Origin: Protonemura montana
Taxonomy: Eukaryota; Arthropoda; Insecta; Plecoptera; Nemouridae
DNA length: 64,000 bases
Reading direction: 5' to 3'
Assembly (NCBI GenBank): GCA_947568835.1
Contig: OX387604.1
Coordinates: 6,149,360-6,213,359, forward strand
The position numbers were made by a program, and so were the translations under genes. Positions 23,497-36,299 of this stretch are shown one piece after another (position 1 is the first letter of the stretch; every line of letters begins with the position of its first letter). The notes under the pieces were generated by a model. It saw nothing but the letters and a program-made list of their open reading frames with translations, had not been told where the DNA came from and did no database searches.

Positions 23497-23695
23497 GATA
23501 TAGGACTAGCAGGATACTGGCATAGTGGTAGTTACTAGGCACGCGCTGGTAGGTGCTTTCATATTCAAATTGGTACTGAGGTGGGTACTGGTAGGTACTG
23601 GCAGATTTTGTCATGCGTAGGAAAATATTAATAAATACTGGAAAATTCTGGCAGATACTGGCATGTGCTGGCAGGTACTGGCAGATGCCAACATT
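23497..23695. repeat. irregular GGTACTGGCA-type short repeat
   Basis: Words of the form GGTACTGGCAGATACTGG recur irregularly at 9-12 bp spacing, densest from 23577 to 23690. Copies are diverged and the period is not strict. Confidence 0.65.
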
Positions 23696-23888
23696 TACGC
23701 GCGTTTATATGTGGCGTGGCGGCATGGCTCATGCGTTTATCTCTGACAAAGGTTATTGAGTGATAAAGATGTGTCAGTGTCAGGCTTATTATTTCAGAGT
23801 GACAAAACGGCCGACACTGAAGTTTCATTGTTGCCCTAGTGGTGTTTGCAAACGTCGTAGAAATGACACCAGAAGCCGCATACTCTGC
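23696..23888. other. non-coding spacer
   Basis: Nothing recognised between two repeat clusters. Confidence 0.5.
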
Positions 23889-23992
23889 AATCGAAGTCTT
23901 CTATAGTCGTATTGCTCTGCAGTCGTAATGCTTGGCAGTCGTAATGCCCTGTAGTCGTAATTATCTGCAGTCGTAATGCTCTGCAGTTGTCG
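23889..23992. repeat. 16-bp minisatellite, five full copies
   Basis: AGTCGTAATGCTCTGC repeats in strict 16-bp phase from 23905 (starts 23905, 23921, 23937, 23953, 23969), with a decayed copy before and a half copy after. Several copy junctions create CTGCAG. Confidence 0.9.
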
Positions 23993-24504
23993 ACCAAGCT
24001 AGCATCGACGTATGGCGCTTAGCAATAGTGCACTACTAGTAATTGAACAATACGAGCAATATGAGGCCTTGCATTACGGCACAGATATACACGCTAACCA
24101 GGCAGGCGACTAACTTGATGACCATGAAAACGAGGAACTCTGCCTCAGTGCGTTGTTTGTCGTAACGTTGTGTGTGGGGCAGGGTAGGGCGTGGATATAT
24201 TTAATATGCCTACAAAGGTATCCGCGAATTTTGTATATATTCTCTTCTGTTGCAAACGTTTGATACGGGCGTCCAACAAAAATGATGTGTGGAAATAAAT
24301 TATGTTTGCTTAAGAGTGATAGACTGCAGGAGTATGTTGTTTGTTTGATGGTGTTTATTTTCAAATAATAATTAATGAAATAAAAACAAAATGTTCAATT
24401 CTCTTCTATGTTTGTATTGCACCATTACGCGTGTAGTTGTTTCAGCACCGTGAGGATATGGCATTGCATACGGTTAACGGCCCTGGGGGTGTCCTGGGTG
24501 TTAA

Positions 24505-24522
24505 GGGGGGGGGGGGGGGGGG
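24505..24522. repeat. mono-G tract (18)
   Basis: Uninterrupted run of 18 guanines. Confidence 0.9.
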
Positions 24523-25275
24523 TCGAAAAGGGGCCTGGAAAAGGGGGACGGGGCTGTTATCATGAAGGTGGAGTGCGCTCCAGCCTGTTGGCTGGCAGGC
24601 AGACAGGTGAGAGACAAAGAATATTACTCGTTCATAATTCAGCAACATCAAGTATCGGCAAACTCTCCTTACACACCTCTACCGGTTGGTTAGTTGTCAG
24701 CCACTCCTGTATGCATTGGTAAAATGCTATCTGACACAGCCAAACAAAGCACCCCACCCAGCCTGCCACCCCACCCAGCACCTGACCCCCTCTATTCCAT
24801 CACATTCAAGAGCGATTGCCAATGCAAACCCATTGCATACCTAGTGTGTTCCATACATTTTAAATGTAATTACACTCACTCTTCTAGGATGTGCGATGTT
24901 CTGTTCCTAAAGAACTCCATCTGAAAAATTCTAAACCTTTAAGGAAACTTTCAGAGATTTTGATGGCATGCACGATCACTTCAATTTCATAATTTAAGGC
25001 ATGATTTAATCACTGGAAGAGTGAGACCGAATTGTAAACACTTAAAAATGTAGTTTTCGTTTTTGGCCAAGAATTCATAGCAGCACACACAATCCATATT
25101 TAGAGCAGCGATTACCCTGCTTATGCGGGCTCAATTACATGCCCTACAGGCAAGCCGCGTCGCGGCAGATAGACATTTGCACACAACGCCCGTATATAGC
25201 AATAGAGCCGCTAGACAACAGCACAAAAAAATAAAACGCAACGGCAAACAATAAACGAACAATCCTTTCCCTGCA

Positions 25276-25297
25276 CCCTCTCCTCTCCTCTCCTCTC
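25276..25297. repeat. (TCTCC)n microsatellite
   Basis: Four pentamers of TCTCC type. Confidence 0.85.
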
Positions 25298-27344
25298 ACC
25301 CCTTTCGTCCCTCCATCAAAACAAACTGACAACTTGATCCGCCTAGTGGTAGGATTTGCAAAACTGCAATTCCAATTTCGCTCGACCACCACCACCGCTA
25401 TAGCATGTATCACGTGGTTAACACTTTTCCAGGCAAGTGAAAAACCAAAGCCAAAACGAAGTACCTTTTTATAAAACAGTGGATTTTTGTCCCAATTAGT
25501 TGATTAGAATGGAGAGAACATTGAGACGAGTCTTTTCAATTGAATTGAATTTAAAAAAAAAAACACTTATTTATCTTATTATCGGTATCAATATGATTGA
25601 ATCACATAGGTCCCAAGTGGATGGCTTATTGTGCTGCGCGTAAGAAGGTTCCACGCAGAATACGCGCTGGAGGTTTTGTTTCCTGATCGAAACTTTGCGA
25701 CTGAGCATTGCCCAAAACCGACCGAGAATAATGACAAGGTTTCATCTGTAAAACTCCATTTTGAAGCCCTATTTTGATAAATCGATCTCGATACGACACC
25801 GAAGGTGATGCAAAATATAAAAATGCGTGGTTTATAATAAATATGAAATAAAGTGTAAGAAAAGCATTTTCCTTTTGTTTATGGTTGTCTCCGTCTTATC
25901 GGTAACTGTGAGAACTATGGGCAACATTTCATTGTTGAAATGCTTCCATGCTTGACTGAAATTGCACCTTTGGGCAAAAATGTGTTGTATATTCAGAAAA
26001 GCAATAACAAATATTACATCGATGTAGCAATAAAATTGATGGGCTTCTTTCTATACGAATGTGGACTCTGTTGACGTATTCTAACAAACATTGCAAAGCT
26101 TGAAGACAGGTTGTCGACTACTCGAGCGTTTCTTCGAACGTTAGGTGTTGCTGCATTGGCATCAAGGGAGTCAGTAAGATCCAATGCGATCGGGTGGGAC
26201 TCTGAGACAATTAACGCTGCTTAAAAGTATGGAAGCTATCATTATTAATTTGACGGAGCTCCTGGGCTTGAGTGTCATTTCCTTCATTCGACACCAATGC
26301 TCTAGCAAGTCGCAGCCGCTTCAGAAATATTTTCTCGTTACAACTTTTTTCATTACGGCAGCTGGCCTAACGCGAGCGCTACGAAAGAAAGAAAATATAC
26401 CTAATATAATTCGATTTTAAATTTTATTACGGTTGCTACGACTTAATAATCCAGAAAGAGGAAAAGATTTGATCATTTGTATTAGCAGTAGTGAAAGCAT
26501 CCAGCACAAAATTGTATAGTAAAATATAAGTTGGGTGTTGGATCATATTTCTGAAATGGGATGAATTTCATTTTCTCGTTTCCCGAGTTTTAACGAAGTG
26601 GAAATTATTATTTTGGGAAGATGCCAAAGTGAATTTCAAGATCTTCCTTATTTGGGCTTATCTTTTCCACAGATCGAAAGAATTTCCAGGTCTTTCTGTC
26701 TTTCCCATCTGGGGCTACTTTGCAATGGCCTTTTTTCGCTCTGTTCACCCTCTCACTCGGCATAAATTACACTTGCGATGTGCAGTCAATTCCTCTCTTC
26801 CCTTAAATTATTTTTACTTCACCGCATACCACTTTTTGTTATCTGATGCCAGTTAAATTTCACTGCAGCACTGTTGGTTTTATTATTACATTGCTGACAC
26901 CATTTTATTTTTACACATCATATTATAGTCTTTCCTTAATACGTTTATACACCATTCAAGAAAAGTGCTCCATGTTAGGTGAGAAAATACGCATGGGAAA
27001 TGTTAAGAAAGGTCTTCTGGAGCGTTATTTGAAAACGTATTTCTAATGATTAAGAGATTTAAACTCAGCAGCAGTTCGCTGTCTTAAAGTCCCGATGGTT
27101 TGGCGTTCGCAATTAGTTTGATCCATCCTCGAGATTTCCGAGACACACAATAATTAGCTGCTACGAAATCGCGTGCCGAAGACAAGAGGTCTAACCTTCT
27201 TTTACATGCTTGGTATTATCAATTAAGATAAAGCGAGAAGAGTATAACGCACTTTGATAAATGAGAATTTCAAGACTCACGCATTAATTCGACATTGACG
27301 GATAGGGCAAGGGGCCCTGCGGTTCCCTGGATGGGGGATGGATA

Positions 27345-27475
27345 CTCATTAGACCAATCCAGTACCCAATTTACCTAATATCCAGTGCCAACTTACCAGT
27401 AGCCAGAAGCAAGTACCCAGTAACCATGAAACCAAGGTACTGTACTTACAGGGTACTTAGTTACTAAGAAACATT
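27345..27475. repeat. irregular AGTACCCA-type short repeat
   Basis: CCAGTACCCA, CCAGTGCCA, CCAGTAGCCA, AGTACCCAGTAACCA and GGTACTGTACTTACAGGGTAC recur with irregular spacing. Similar words on the opposite strand make up the 23.5-23.7 kb cluster. Confidence 0.5.
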
Positions 27476-27490
27476 ACTTTCATAAAAGCA

Positions 27491-27511
27491 TTTTTTTTTT
27501 TTTTTTTTTTT
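27491..27511. repeat. poly-T tract (21)
   Basis: Uninterrupted run of 21 thymines. Confidence 0.9.
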
Positions 27512-28998
27512 AAGCTAATAAGTAACGAGTTTCCATTTATTTTCCCCTATCCCCGAGGGAAATTCTTCTTCTGGTCGACACCGGTTAGGACTGGATTGGT
27601 TGGATCTCGCAGGAATTGAAGTTGCTGTGATCAGTATGTGACTAGAGAAAAAGAGCGAAACTCTTCCATCAAATTTTCTAAAGGAGAATGACGAGTAGTG
27701 CATGTTTTGAAAGCCTCGGCGAGGCATCTTGTGCTTGCCTGGTTTTAAGATGGTGTGTGTAAGGAGACCAAACAATTCCTGATCAACGGATTAAGGTCTC
27801 AAGGTCATGTTCTTTCGGAATCTTACGATAATGTTTGATAATGAAGGTAAATAATAGCTAAGCGCGTTGAGAATCAATTGGAATCAAGAAAATGATTATA
27901 CGGTCGGTAACTCATCCAATCTTAACAGAGAAACGAAAAAATGCAATTGTTCAAAAGATGGAATAACGGTACTAAAAGTCCACTTTCACAAAGTCATCCC
28001 CAGATCACCGTTCTTTAATAATGGACTTGTGAAGAACAAAAACGATGCATTTTTGTGAAATTTAAATGGATTCCATTAACCTCTATCGGTCTTTGGCGGC
28101 ATCCGATGACACCAACCACAATGTTAGGGGCTTAGCTCTTAAACTGTTTTGTGTATACTCAGCCAATAAATTGGAATTCGTTCTAATGAAAAGTTATTAG
28201 CTTCCGCTTCCATAATTTTAATCTAACGAAAGCTGGTTCCCAGCAATTTTCATTAAACGTAGAAAAGCCTTTTTCCCGTTCTGGTTACAAGTAGTATTCT
28301 GGAGCAGATTGTTTGTGTCTGCGAACTCTGTGGGTTTTATTGTTCTTGTTTGTGCTCTCTGAAATGACAGAAGACCGTTTCACCCCTTCAACTTGTATTA
28401 TCAGGAACATACATCTGAATAGAAAATTACAAGTCTTTGACAGTTATTTCGTAAAAATGAAAAAAAAACAAAAAAAAACACCTGTCTTTTTAGAGATTTC
28501 CGAAAGGCACTAGCAGTGGTTTCCCATTTAGCTTCGGTCACAGTTAAATTTACAAGATTTTTTGGAATTTTCCTTTCCAAATTTTTTTTTTCTTTTGTGT
28601 ATAAATTTAAGTGAAATCATCCAACCACATTTTGAAAATTGTTTAAATTTGATCGAGTCCCAAGACTTTAAAGTTAATAATTTAAAATCTGTCCATATCT
28701 AGTCACCCAGACTCTTTTGTGTGTAGCTTTACGTAAATTGTAAAGTAAGATGTAATGTAAGAAATGTGTGTTTTTGTTTCGTGCCACACCGGATGTGGAG
28801 AAGTTCTAACTGGCATCAACTTTGCGAAAAACTTCAAAAAACCAAACAGTTAGCTATTGGGTGACTGAACATCTAACTTACTAGATATATTGATTGAGAT
28901 TAAGCTAATAAGCTTAATTGTTAATGTGTTTCAGAGTTGAGCATGTACGTAATCGAGTTATGCAACAATGAACAAATGTACACGGTGGGTGCGGATGG

Positions 28999-29040
28999 TG
29001 AGGGGGCGGGGGGCGGGGGGCGGGGGGGGTTGGGTAGGCG
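28999..29040. repeat. G-rich tract with quadruplex potential
   Basis: Runs of five, six, six and eight G separated by single C, followed by GGG and GG runs, on the plus strand. Confidence 0.8.
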
Positions 29041-29571
29041 GGGTGCGAAGCGGAGTGGTGGACCAGACATCTTGTCAACAACCATTTACAAAATAGAACT
29101 TGCCGTAAATCAGGTTAGTGTTGAAAACTTGAGCCCGCTACATTATCATATTTCGTCCGTGTTGCGACATTTAATCCATTAGAACTGCTGAACAATTAAC
29201 AAACTTTAACCACACTTCCAAGTTTTCATAAAATTTCATTAAAATTATAATAACTTCGGAAATAGGAAGGTTGACTAACTTGCTAGTCCCTCACTGAGTC
29301 GCTCTCACGTTCTAAACAAGGCAATCGTTTGCCGAGCCGCGAAGCCGCATTGAACCAAAATTCAACTTTCTTCATTCATGAAGCAGTACGCAAATAAGCT
29401 TGCCCTTTCGTTCCAAGATTGTCTTTCTCGCCCACCGACCCATTATGACACCAAATTCATCTGGTCCACTTTTGGATTGAGTCCTTTTCCAGGTTTTAAT
29501 TTCGGGATCTTCCCCCTTTAACTTAGTTGAAATTCTGCGAGTCCTCTGGTTTGAGGCTGCCCTCTCAATCT

Positions 29572-29590
29572 CCCCCCCCCCCCCCCCCCC
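29572..29590. repeat. mono-C tract (19)
   Basis: Uninterrupted run of 19 cytosines. Confidence 0.9.
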
Positions 29591-30421
29591 TAAGCTTGCT
29601 CCCTACGCCCTCGCCTACTTCTTGTATCTTAATATTCCAGAGCCACGCTACGGCCCCTAGCAGCCCAATAATAGCAGCCAATTTTCCCATGTGACCAATT
29701 CTACTCAGTGCCCATAGCACACGGGACGCACTAAATGATGAACTATCGCTTAATTTCAAATGAAGCCAGTTTTAGAAAAATTATCCACGATGAGGATTTT
29801 TGATTATATTTTAAATCGCTTGTAGCCGATGCAGCTTTATTTTCTTAGTATTATGTATTGTTGAAAAGATGGAGGTGCCTTGTTTGATATAAAGTAAGTA
29901 GTTTTCAGTGATATTTTGTAGTAAGTAAATGGAATTGGTAAACTGCAAGAATAGGAAATAACAACGCGTAATCGAAGAGATATATTCATAGCAGCATCAT
30001 AAATTGGCTTGGCCTTCAGAACTTTATTAATAGCAGTTGAAAGAAACAACCCAGTGCATAAGGAACTATAAGAAAGCATAATCGAGTGCAGACAGGTTGA
30101 AAATATATACGAGAAATATTACACATTCAGTGATAAGACAGAGGAGAGCAGCGCGTGGAAAAATGTAAAGAACTATGAAGATCTACTGCTCCAGACAATC
30201 GCCGTTGCAGGAGGTAGCGGTGAGGAGTTTAGGGAAGGGGGCAAGCTGTGACCCCCAACCTGTGTACCTGGCAAATGATGCCTGCACACGAAGCCGCGCA
30301 CATATTTATGAGCTCTCTACCACGTTCACGTCACCAGCCTAAAGTAGAAACGAATCGCCGACTTTCCACAGACAACCACGAGGACAAATCCGCCGAACGT
30401 AGGTATAGGTACACAGAAAAG

Positions 30422-30454
30422 TTGGCAATTTGTTGGCAATTTGTTGGCAATTTG
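30422..30454. repeat. 11-bp perfect triplication
   Basis: TTGGCAATTTG three times in a row without a mismatch. Confidence 0.9.
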
Positions 30455-32839
30455 CTGGAAAAATGACTAGCAATATTGTATCGATATATATATGTATAAC
30501 CTTTAGGTACATATAAAAGTGAATGCTATACGGGAAAATGATTGACGATAGGTCAAGCAAAAGCATAGAATATCAATCTATTCGTTTCTAAATAGTAGAA
30601 ACCAGTAATTTTCCCCACCTGAAATTGACTAATTGGCAATTGCGTATTGAATACTTATGTCATGTGCTGCATGCAATTGAAATAGAATCAATAAAAACGA
30701 CATAGCTACTCTATTTATCTCAGTCAATCAGGCTTTATGGATGACTGATTGGAGAATGGAATTGGGGTATATTAGTGCTAATCTCGAACACGACCACTGT
30801 AGCCATCTAAACCATGCAATCTATATTTTATTGCCGTTAATCATTTATCGAAATCATTCTGGGCGCGCTCCAATTCGAACCTACCTGCAAAATTGTAATT
30901 ACGAAATTTGTCGAAAACGTTGTGATCAAATTCACCATTCGGCAAGTTTTAATACAAATCGCAACTAGCCCTATTGTGATAGCCGGCCGTATTGGCAGTC
31001 GTAAAACGGGCTCAAGTTGATTTCATCCTTGTTTTGTAGTGGGGCACATGAATGGTCCCCAGATACGTTTTCTCGTACCCTCACTAGGACGCTCTTTAGG
31101 GGAACAATGAAAAATTTATCCCGGTCTGAGCCAATGGTTGTGCGTTGAAAGACTTTATCTCGTTGGGATTTCCAACGAAGCATGCTCCGGAAATAAATAA
31201 AATATAAAAACCTACAACAGCGGGCCAGGGACGCGGCGCGACGAAGGGTAAAAAGAAACGAAAAGGGATTTGTGGAAAGGAGAAGGCATTCCTTTTTTAA
31301 AGAACTGATTCGTTTCACACCCGTAGTCTTATTCTGTTTCAAATTGCAATTCTTGTTCATCTAAGGCCGCTAAATCTCCTTCTAACTACAAAATGGTTTG
31401 TCTGCCTCTAGACGGAAGGAAACCTACGGATTATCAGCGAAACAAGTGAGGAAAGCGAGAAAGATCGGAAGTTAGTCTCCCAATAGTCATGTTTGCGTGG
31501 GACACTGAAGGCAGTTAGGAACAGCCAATTGCAGTTGCGATTACATCCGTACCTACGAGTTTTCCAAAAGAATCTATGGGCACTAGGGGACGGAACGCAC
31601 TTTTTAATTACTGCCACTCATTTGGAAATTGTTTGCGTTAAAAAAAGCGCCACAGAAAAGTTTGTGTGTTTTGGGTTTTTTGGATTGTATGACTTTCCTC
31701 GTCAGATGTGCCCTGTATTCTTTTTCAATTGCATTGTTGGCAAAAGTCCCTTTGACACAGATAAATTGCAATTATATTTTTTTGTATGCATGATTTATTT
31801 TTATTTTCTAGGGCTTAGAGGTGTAAGAATACTTCACAATACAAATCGTGACTTGTAAGAAACACTTTATATTGATAAGCAAACAAAAACTTATCGAACA
31901 ATTTGTTATGAAAATAATTGGAAACTTGCGGTTTGTTTCAGTTTTTCAAGTAAAATATGTTTTCATATTGACTTATATAGCAACGCTTTCGAAAAAAGCA
32001 ATCCATACGTTTCTGGTATTGACAGAAATAGGAACGAAAAAATTTTTGTTTTCTCTCGTTTTCTAGATTAAAAGAAAGGTCTACTTTCTCTAAATGAGAG
32101 CGTGGTTTTGTATGAAAAAGCAGTAAGGGCTCTGACATAAGAACACTTTTAAGACAGAGGCTGGGGAAGGGGCGAGGGTTTTTGGAGAAAGCCTTTTTAA
32201 TAATGGACGGGAAAACTCTTGACGGTCGCTAGATGGGATATATACAGGAGCGACCTCGGAGACCAATATTTCCTACTTTCAACCCTTAAGTATGAAAGAA
32301 ATAAGAACATCGCAAGTCAAAACCACACGCAGGTCTCTTCCTGTTTTGCATTGTCCACCAGCGATTTTGCTTGTTTCATTTCCGTGCCCCTTATATCGTG
32401 GCTCAGTCACGATTACCCATATCAGTCTTATAATCCTTATCACACGTAACGAACCTTTTGACGATTTTGAATCAAAAATCATTGGTCCTTATTCTTCGGA
32501 AAATACGCCCATTCAGGTGTTGTAGAAAAATTCGTTTACAAAATATGAATTGGCCTATTTTTCTATTTCCACTCAATGACTCCGTCCTCGAAGTACATGA
32601 AATCTCCCAATATATTACTCTTTCCCAATCCAGTAACAATTAAATTAGGATTAATGGAACATTAAAATTAATATATAATAAAACTTATAAATTCTGAACC
32701 AATATTTGAAATCCATACTTTTCGTATCTACTCAGCATACACAACCATACTTTATGTTTTAAGTAAAAACATTTGAGACAATAGCAGCAAATTAAAATAA
32801 TGACATAACACTCGACAAAACTACAATTATCTTAAATAC

Positions 32840-32873
32840 TTGCTCACAAGTATATATATATACTTGTGAGCAA
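32840..32873. repeat. perfect 34-bp palindrome
   Basis: The left arm TTGCTCACAAGTA and right arm TACTTGTGAGCAA are exact reverse complements around an 8-bp TATATATA core, which is itself self-complementary. With a one-base bulge the pairing extends to ACT/AGT outside. The sequence could form a cruciform or a strong RNA hairpin. No target duplication is obvious. Confidence 0.95.
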
Positions 32874-32992
32874 AGTGTAATAAATATATATTACATATAC
32901 AGCTATAACTTTGCGGTGGCAACTAGCTGACTATTCTTTCCCTCGTGGTTTTGTGCGCTACTTTTACACGGATAGACCAATGTCCACGTGGT
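32874..32992. other. non-coding spacer
   Basis: Leads into the 66-bp array; an upstream GACCAATGTCC at about 32976 may be a decayed partial unit. Confidence 0.4.
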
Positions 32993-33298
32993 CCAATGTA
33001 TGCTGGAACTTTACAGGATATGACTCCACAGATACCAAAGACCCGTCTTCGGTATGCCAATCTATAATGCTGTCGACCAACAGGAAATGATCTAATTCAT
33101 AGATACGAAAGCCATGTCTTCTGTAGACCAATATATGCTGTTGCGATACAGGATCTTATCTTACAGAGAACCGAGACCTGTCTTCTGTTGTCTAAATTTT
33201 GCTGTCAACCAAAACAGGATTTGATCTCACACAGACCAAAGCCCTGTCTTCTACGGTCCAATCTTTACAGTCATGCTACAGGATCTTATCTTATTACC
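32993..33298. repeat. degenerate ~66-bp tandem array, five copies
   Basis: CCAATNTATGCTG-like starts occur at 32993, 33057, 33128, 33192 and 33258 (spacings 64, 71, 64, 66). In order, each complete unit carries a GCTGTCGACCAACAGGA-like block (ACAGGAT), a TGATCTNACACAGA-like block, then ACCAAAGNCCTGTCTTCNG. The last copy is cut after TACAGGATCTTATCTTA. Divergence between copies is considerable, so the array is old. Confidence 0.8.
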
Positions 33299-35937
33299 AT
33301 TTCCGATTGCCGAAGGGGTGCGTTATGGCAGTTGTGATCGATTTTCACTAGCTCTTTTTCCTTAATTTTTGCCAAGACTCGGCATCCAGCAACAAGAAGT
33401 GTGTTTTCCAAGGACAGCATTGCCGCAGCCAAGGCCAGTAAGCAGCGCAGCGCATCCCAACGCTGTGCGAGGAGTATATTGGAACAAAGTAGCGCAGTTG
33501 ATAAAACATGGAGTCGTATACTCGAAGAAAATTATGATCTCATGCAGATAATGTATCTTAGCAGTGTTTAAACTTCTACGTTACAGAGATTTAGGAAATT
33601 TTGAGAGTTTTGAGTAAGTCCAACCATTTCCCAAAGTAACAAGAAGCAAAGTTGAAAGTACTTTGATGCTGCTTCCGATTATCTTTAACAAAACTTAATG
33701 AAACGGGTTCGACTAGGGTACCTGGCAAAGATTGCTTCACAAGGATCAACAATTTATTACTCATTAGTGGGGAGGAAATTTTAGTTTGGGAAAAGTTTCA
33801 TCGAAATTGTTATCTTTGATGAATCAGATGTGATGAGCATATGAACAACGCTTGTTGTGCATTCTAATGGCCTTGGTTTGTGAATTGCGAGAATAAAGAA
33901 GTCGGCAAAGTATTTCAAGCTCGCGGTTCATATCGATTAAGAATATGACTGATTACAAAACCAATAAAAAAAAAGTTATGAAAACAGCCAAATAATTGAC
34001 AAGCCTTCAAACGCCGGAATAGACTTTGGCGAAATAATACAAGAGAGATGACAAAAGAATTTTGAGTGAAGCATCCATGCCATTGGTGAGAGAGAGGGAT
34101 TGATGAATGAAAATTGCAGATGTGGTGGCAAAGAATGTGTAGAGGCGTCAGAGAAAAGAAATCATCGGGATTATTCTCCATTGTGTGTGCCGTCGATGAA
34201 ACGTCCGAGCCAGACCACATCGGGCACGGGGTGGAGGCCGCTGCTTTCTTGAACAAACCTCGCCAATTCCGACGTGAAAAGCCACTAAACAAATAATAAG
34301 CTGGAGAGTATTGAAAACTTCAGCCTCTACGGATTATTGATCAGATTCTGTTAGGTCCACCAATATGGCCGAACTTTGATGACGTCATATTAGTTATGTC
34401 AACAATAACACATAATACAGTGTCCGGTCACTCGCTCCTAATCCGAGCATGCAGTTGAAACCCAGTGTATGTCTCTAGAAGGACATGTCAGCCCAACGCA
34501 ACGTATACACCATGACATTTCCTAGCAAAGATAAGAAATATTTGGACACTTTTTTATTTATATTTGATTTCTTATGACACAAGTCATCAGGCTCTCTTCT
34601 ACACTTACAGACAGTTCATAAAATGGAAGTATCTACTATAAAATTCTCGTGAACACATTGACCCCGAGAAGCATTCCTCCAATTTCTTCAAATCATCTCC
34701 AGATACGTCTATGAGGAGAAATCGGCATCATACCATAGATGCACAACTGCGCGTATCCCAACGCACAGAATTCTGTCTTCGTTAAGTAGCATCTCAACTT
34801 GCTAATAAGGAAATCTATTTCACATGTATCGCAGTCTCGCAGACATGAAATTGGTGGTGTGACTGTTGGAAAGTACAGAAGACAAGCGGCACCCAGAGGA
34901 GCACTTCTCGTCTTGCAAATGTTTCTTATCTGAGATCGTTATCGCGAGTGGTGCACCGACCTTGCTGAGAAAACAAGATGGTGCTTGGTGCCGGTTAGCG
35001 AAGCCGATCACTCACTGCTGCAGGCTAAGTGTAGGAGGCATGGAAGAGAGAGCGCAAGTTCGGCTAGGCGCGCTCTGCAAGTTCGCACTTCGTTTTATGA
35101 GAACTGCCGCTTTGCTTGCACATAAAAATCTTGCTGGAGGATGCCGGGCAGTTCTTTCCTTGGCCCATCAACGATATTGACACTCTCAAGTGGCTGCATA
35201 TAACCCGTTTGGCTTTGATTTGTTTTTTATCAAATTGCTGTTCCTGTGTGTAAAAATGAAAGTGAGAATTCTAAATTTTCTTTGATTCAGATTTATAAGC
35301 ACGCTTCTTGACGCGTTTTAACGACTCAAGGAAGATTTCAGTTTGGGAAATATTTTTGTTACGCTTATAGAATGGAGTGGCTGAATAGAAACACCTGCCC
35401 CTAAAATACCGATTTGCAAGAAAAATGAAACATGTCAAATTAATCGCCGTGAGTGCCAGCAAATTTTCACAGTCGATTGGTATGTTTTCTTTTCAAAACA
35501 CTCTAAACACTTGAAAGAATGTTCCTTTGAAACGGCTAACGAGCGCAGCGTCTTATTCTTCAGGTCATAGAAAAAGACACGTGTCCTATCGAAATGGCGA
35601 ACAATGAGATTCAGCAAATGAGAAAATCGCACACCAGCTGTCATTTAGAAATTTATTTAGCACGGTTTTATAAGAAAATTTTTCATTAGACGGCGAATGG
35701 GGGAGAATCTTCAAATTGCTGCAATTCGTCTTAATTAAAATTTCCTCTTTATTCGTTGTAAGATCAAGATGAATGTAGGCAAGGCAAAAGATTCTTGCGA
35801 AATGCGGTAGAAAGTTAGTCATAGGGTAATAATTCAGCGTGCAATAATATATGTATAATATGGGAATGGAATGTACCGGTAGCCCTATCAGGATTTACTA
35901 TTATCTTGAAGGAGAGAACCCAACCATCTGTCATCAT
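33299..35937. other. non-coding stretch, no gene recognised
   Basis: Somewhat GC-richer patches near 33370-33480, 34190-34280 and 35035-35165. Frames crossing them (33915-34292 minus, 34114-34296 plus, 34866-35180 plus) look protein-like in part but match nothing I recognise and lack convincing splice or start signals. Confidence 0.4.
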
Positions 35938-35973
35938 TCTCTCTCTCTCTCTCTCTCTCGTTCTCTCTCTCTC
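35938..35973. repeat. (CT)n microsatellite
   Basis: About 17 CT dinucleotides with one GT interruption. Confidence 0.9.
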
Positions 35974-36115
35974 ATGGACATAATATTAGACGGCTTGCAG
36001 CATCCTGTCTCACTTCCCATCTCCAGCTTGTCCTGTTCTTGTGGTGGTCGACGGACGGATTGTCGTGGTAACAGGGAAGCAATGCTCGATATGTTATTCT
36101 GGATTACACTGAATC

Positions 36116-36299
36116 GGTGGAACCGTTGTGGCTGGTGGGACCCGTGGGGCTAGTGGGACTGAGATAGTCGGTGGGTCCGATGCTAGTAGGGCCGATGGGG
36201 CCGGTGGTGCAGGTGGTGCAGGTGGTGCCGGTGGGGCTGATAGGGCCGGTGGGACCGGTGGGCTGAGAAGGCTGGTGGGGCTGAAAGGGCAGTTAGGGC
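36116..36299. repeat. 9-bp GGTGGGGCC-type minisatellite
   Basis: About twenty imperfect copies of GGTGGGGCC / GGTGGGACC / GGTGGTGCA in 9-bp phase, best preserved at 36200-36270. Because the period is a multiple of three, the plus strand reads as a Gly/Ala-rich peptide and the minus strand as a Pro/Ala-rich peptide. Neither has a start or flanking sequence that supports a gene. Confidence 0.85.

Larger units (their letters stand above)
23993..27344. other. non-coding stretch, no gene recognised
   Basis: Contains an 18-G tract and a TCTCC repeat (listed separately). Open frames are short. A minus-strand frame at 25144-25413 overlaps the TCTCC repeat and has no recognised similarity. Confidence 0.5.
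27512..32839. other. non-coding stretch, no gene recognised
   Basis: Holds a G-rich block, a C19 tract and an 11-bp triplication (listed separately). A minus-strand CAATTTTGCAG/GTAGGTTC near 30886 is a much weaker version of the juxtaposed splice sites seen elsewhere. Open frames (for example 30971-31360 minus, 31493-31858 plus) have no recognised similarity. Confidence 0.45.

Noticed and set aside
30870-30905. Minus-strand TTTTGCAG/GTAGGTTC
   Set aside because: Upstream sequence is not pyrimidine-rich and the donor is weak; kept only as a note.
33915-34296. Overlapping frames on both strands with GC-richer codons
   Set aside because: Both strands are open, no start or splice context is convincing, and there is no known similarity.
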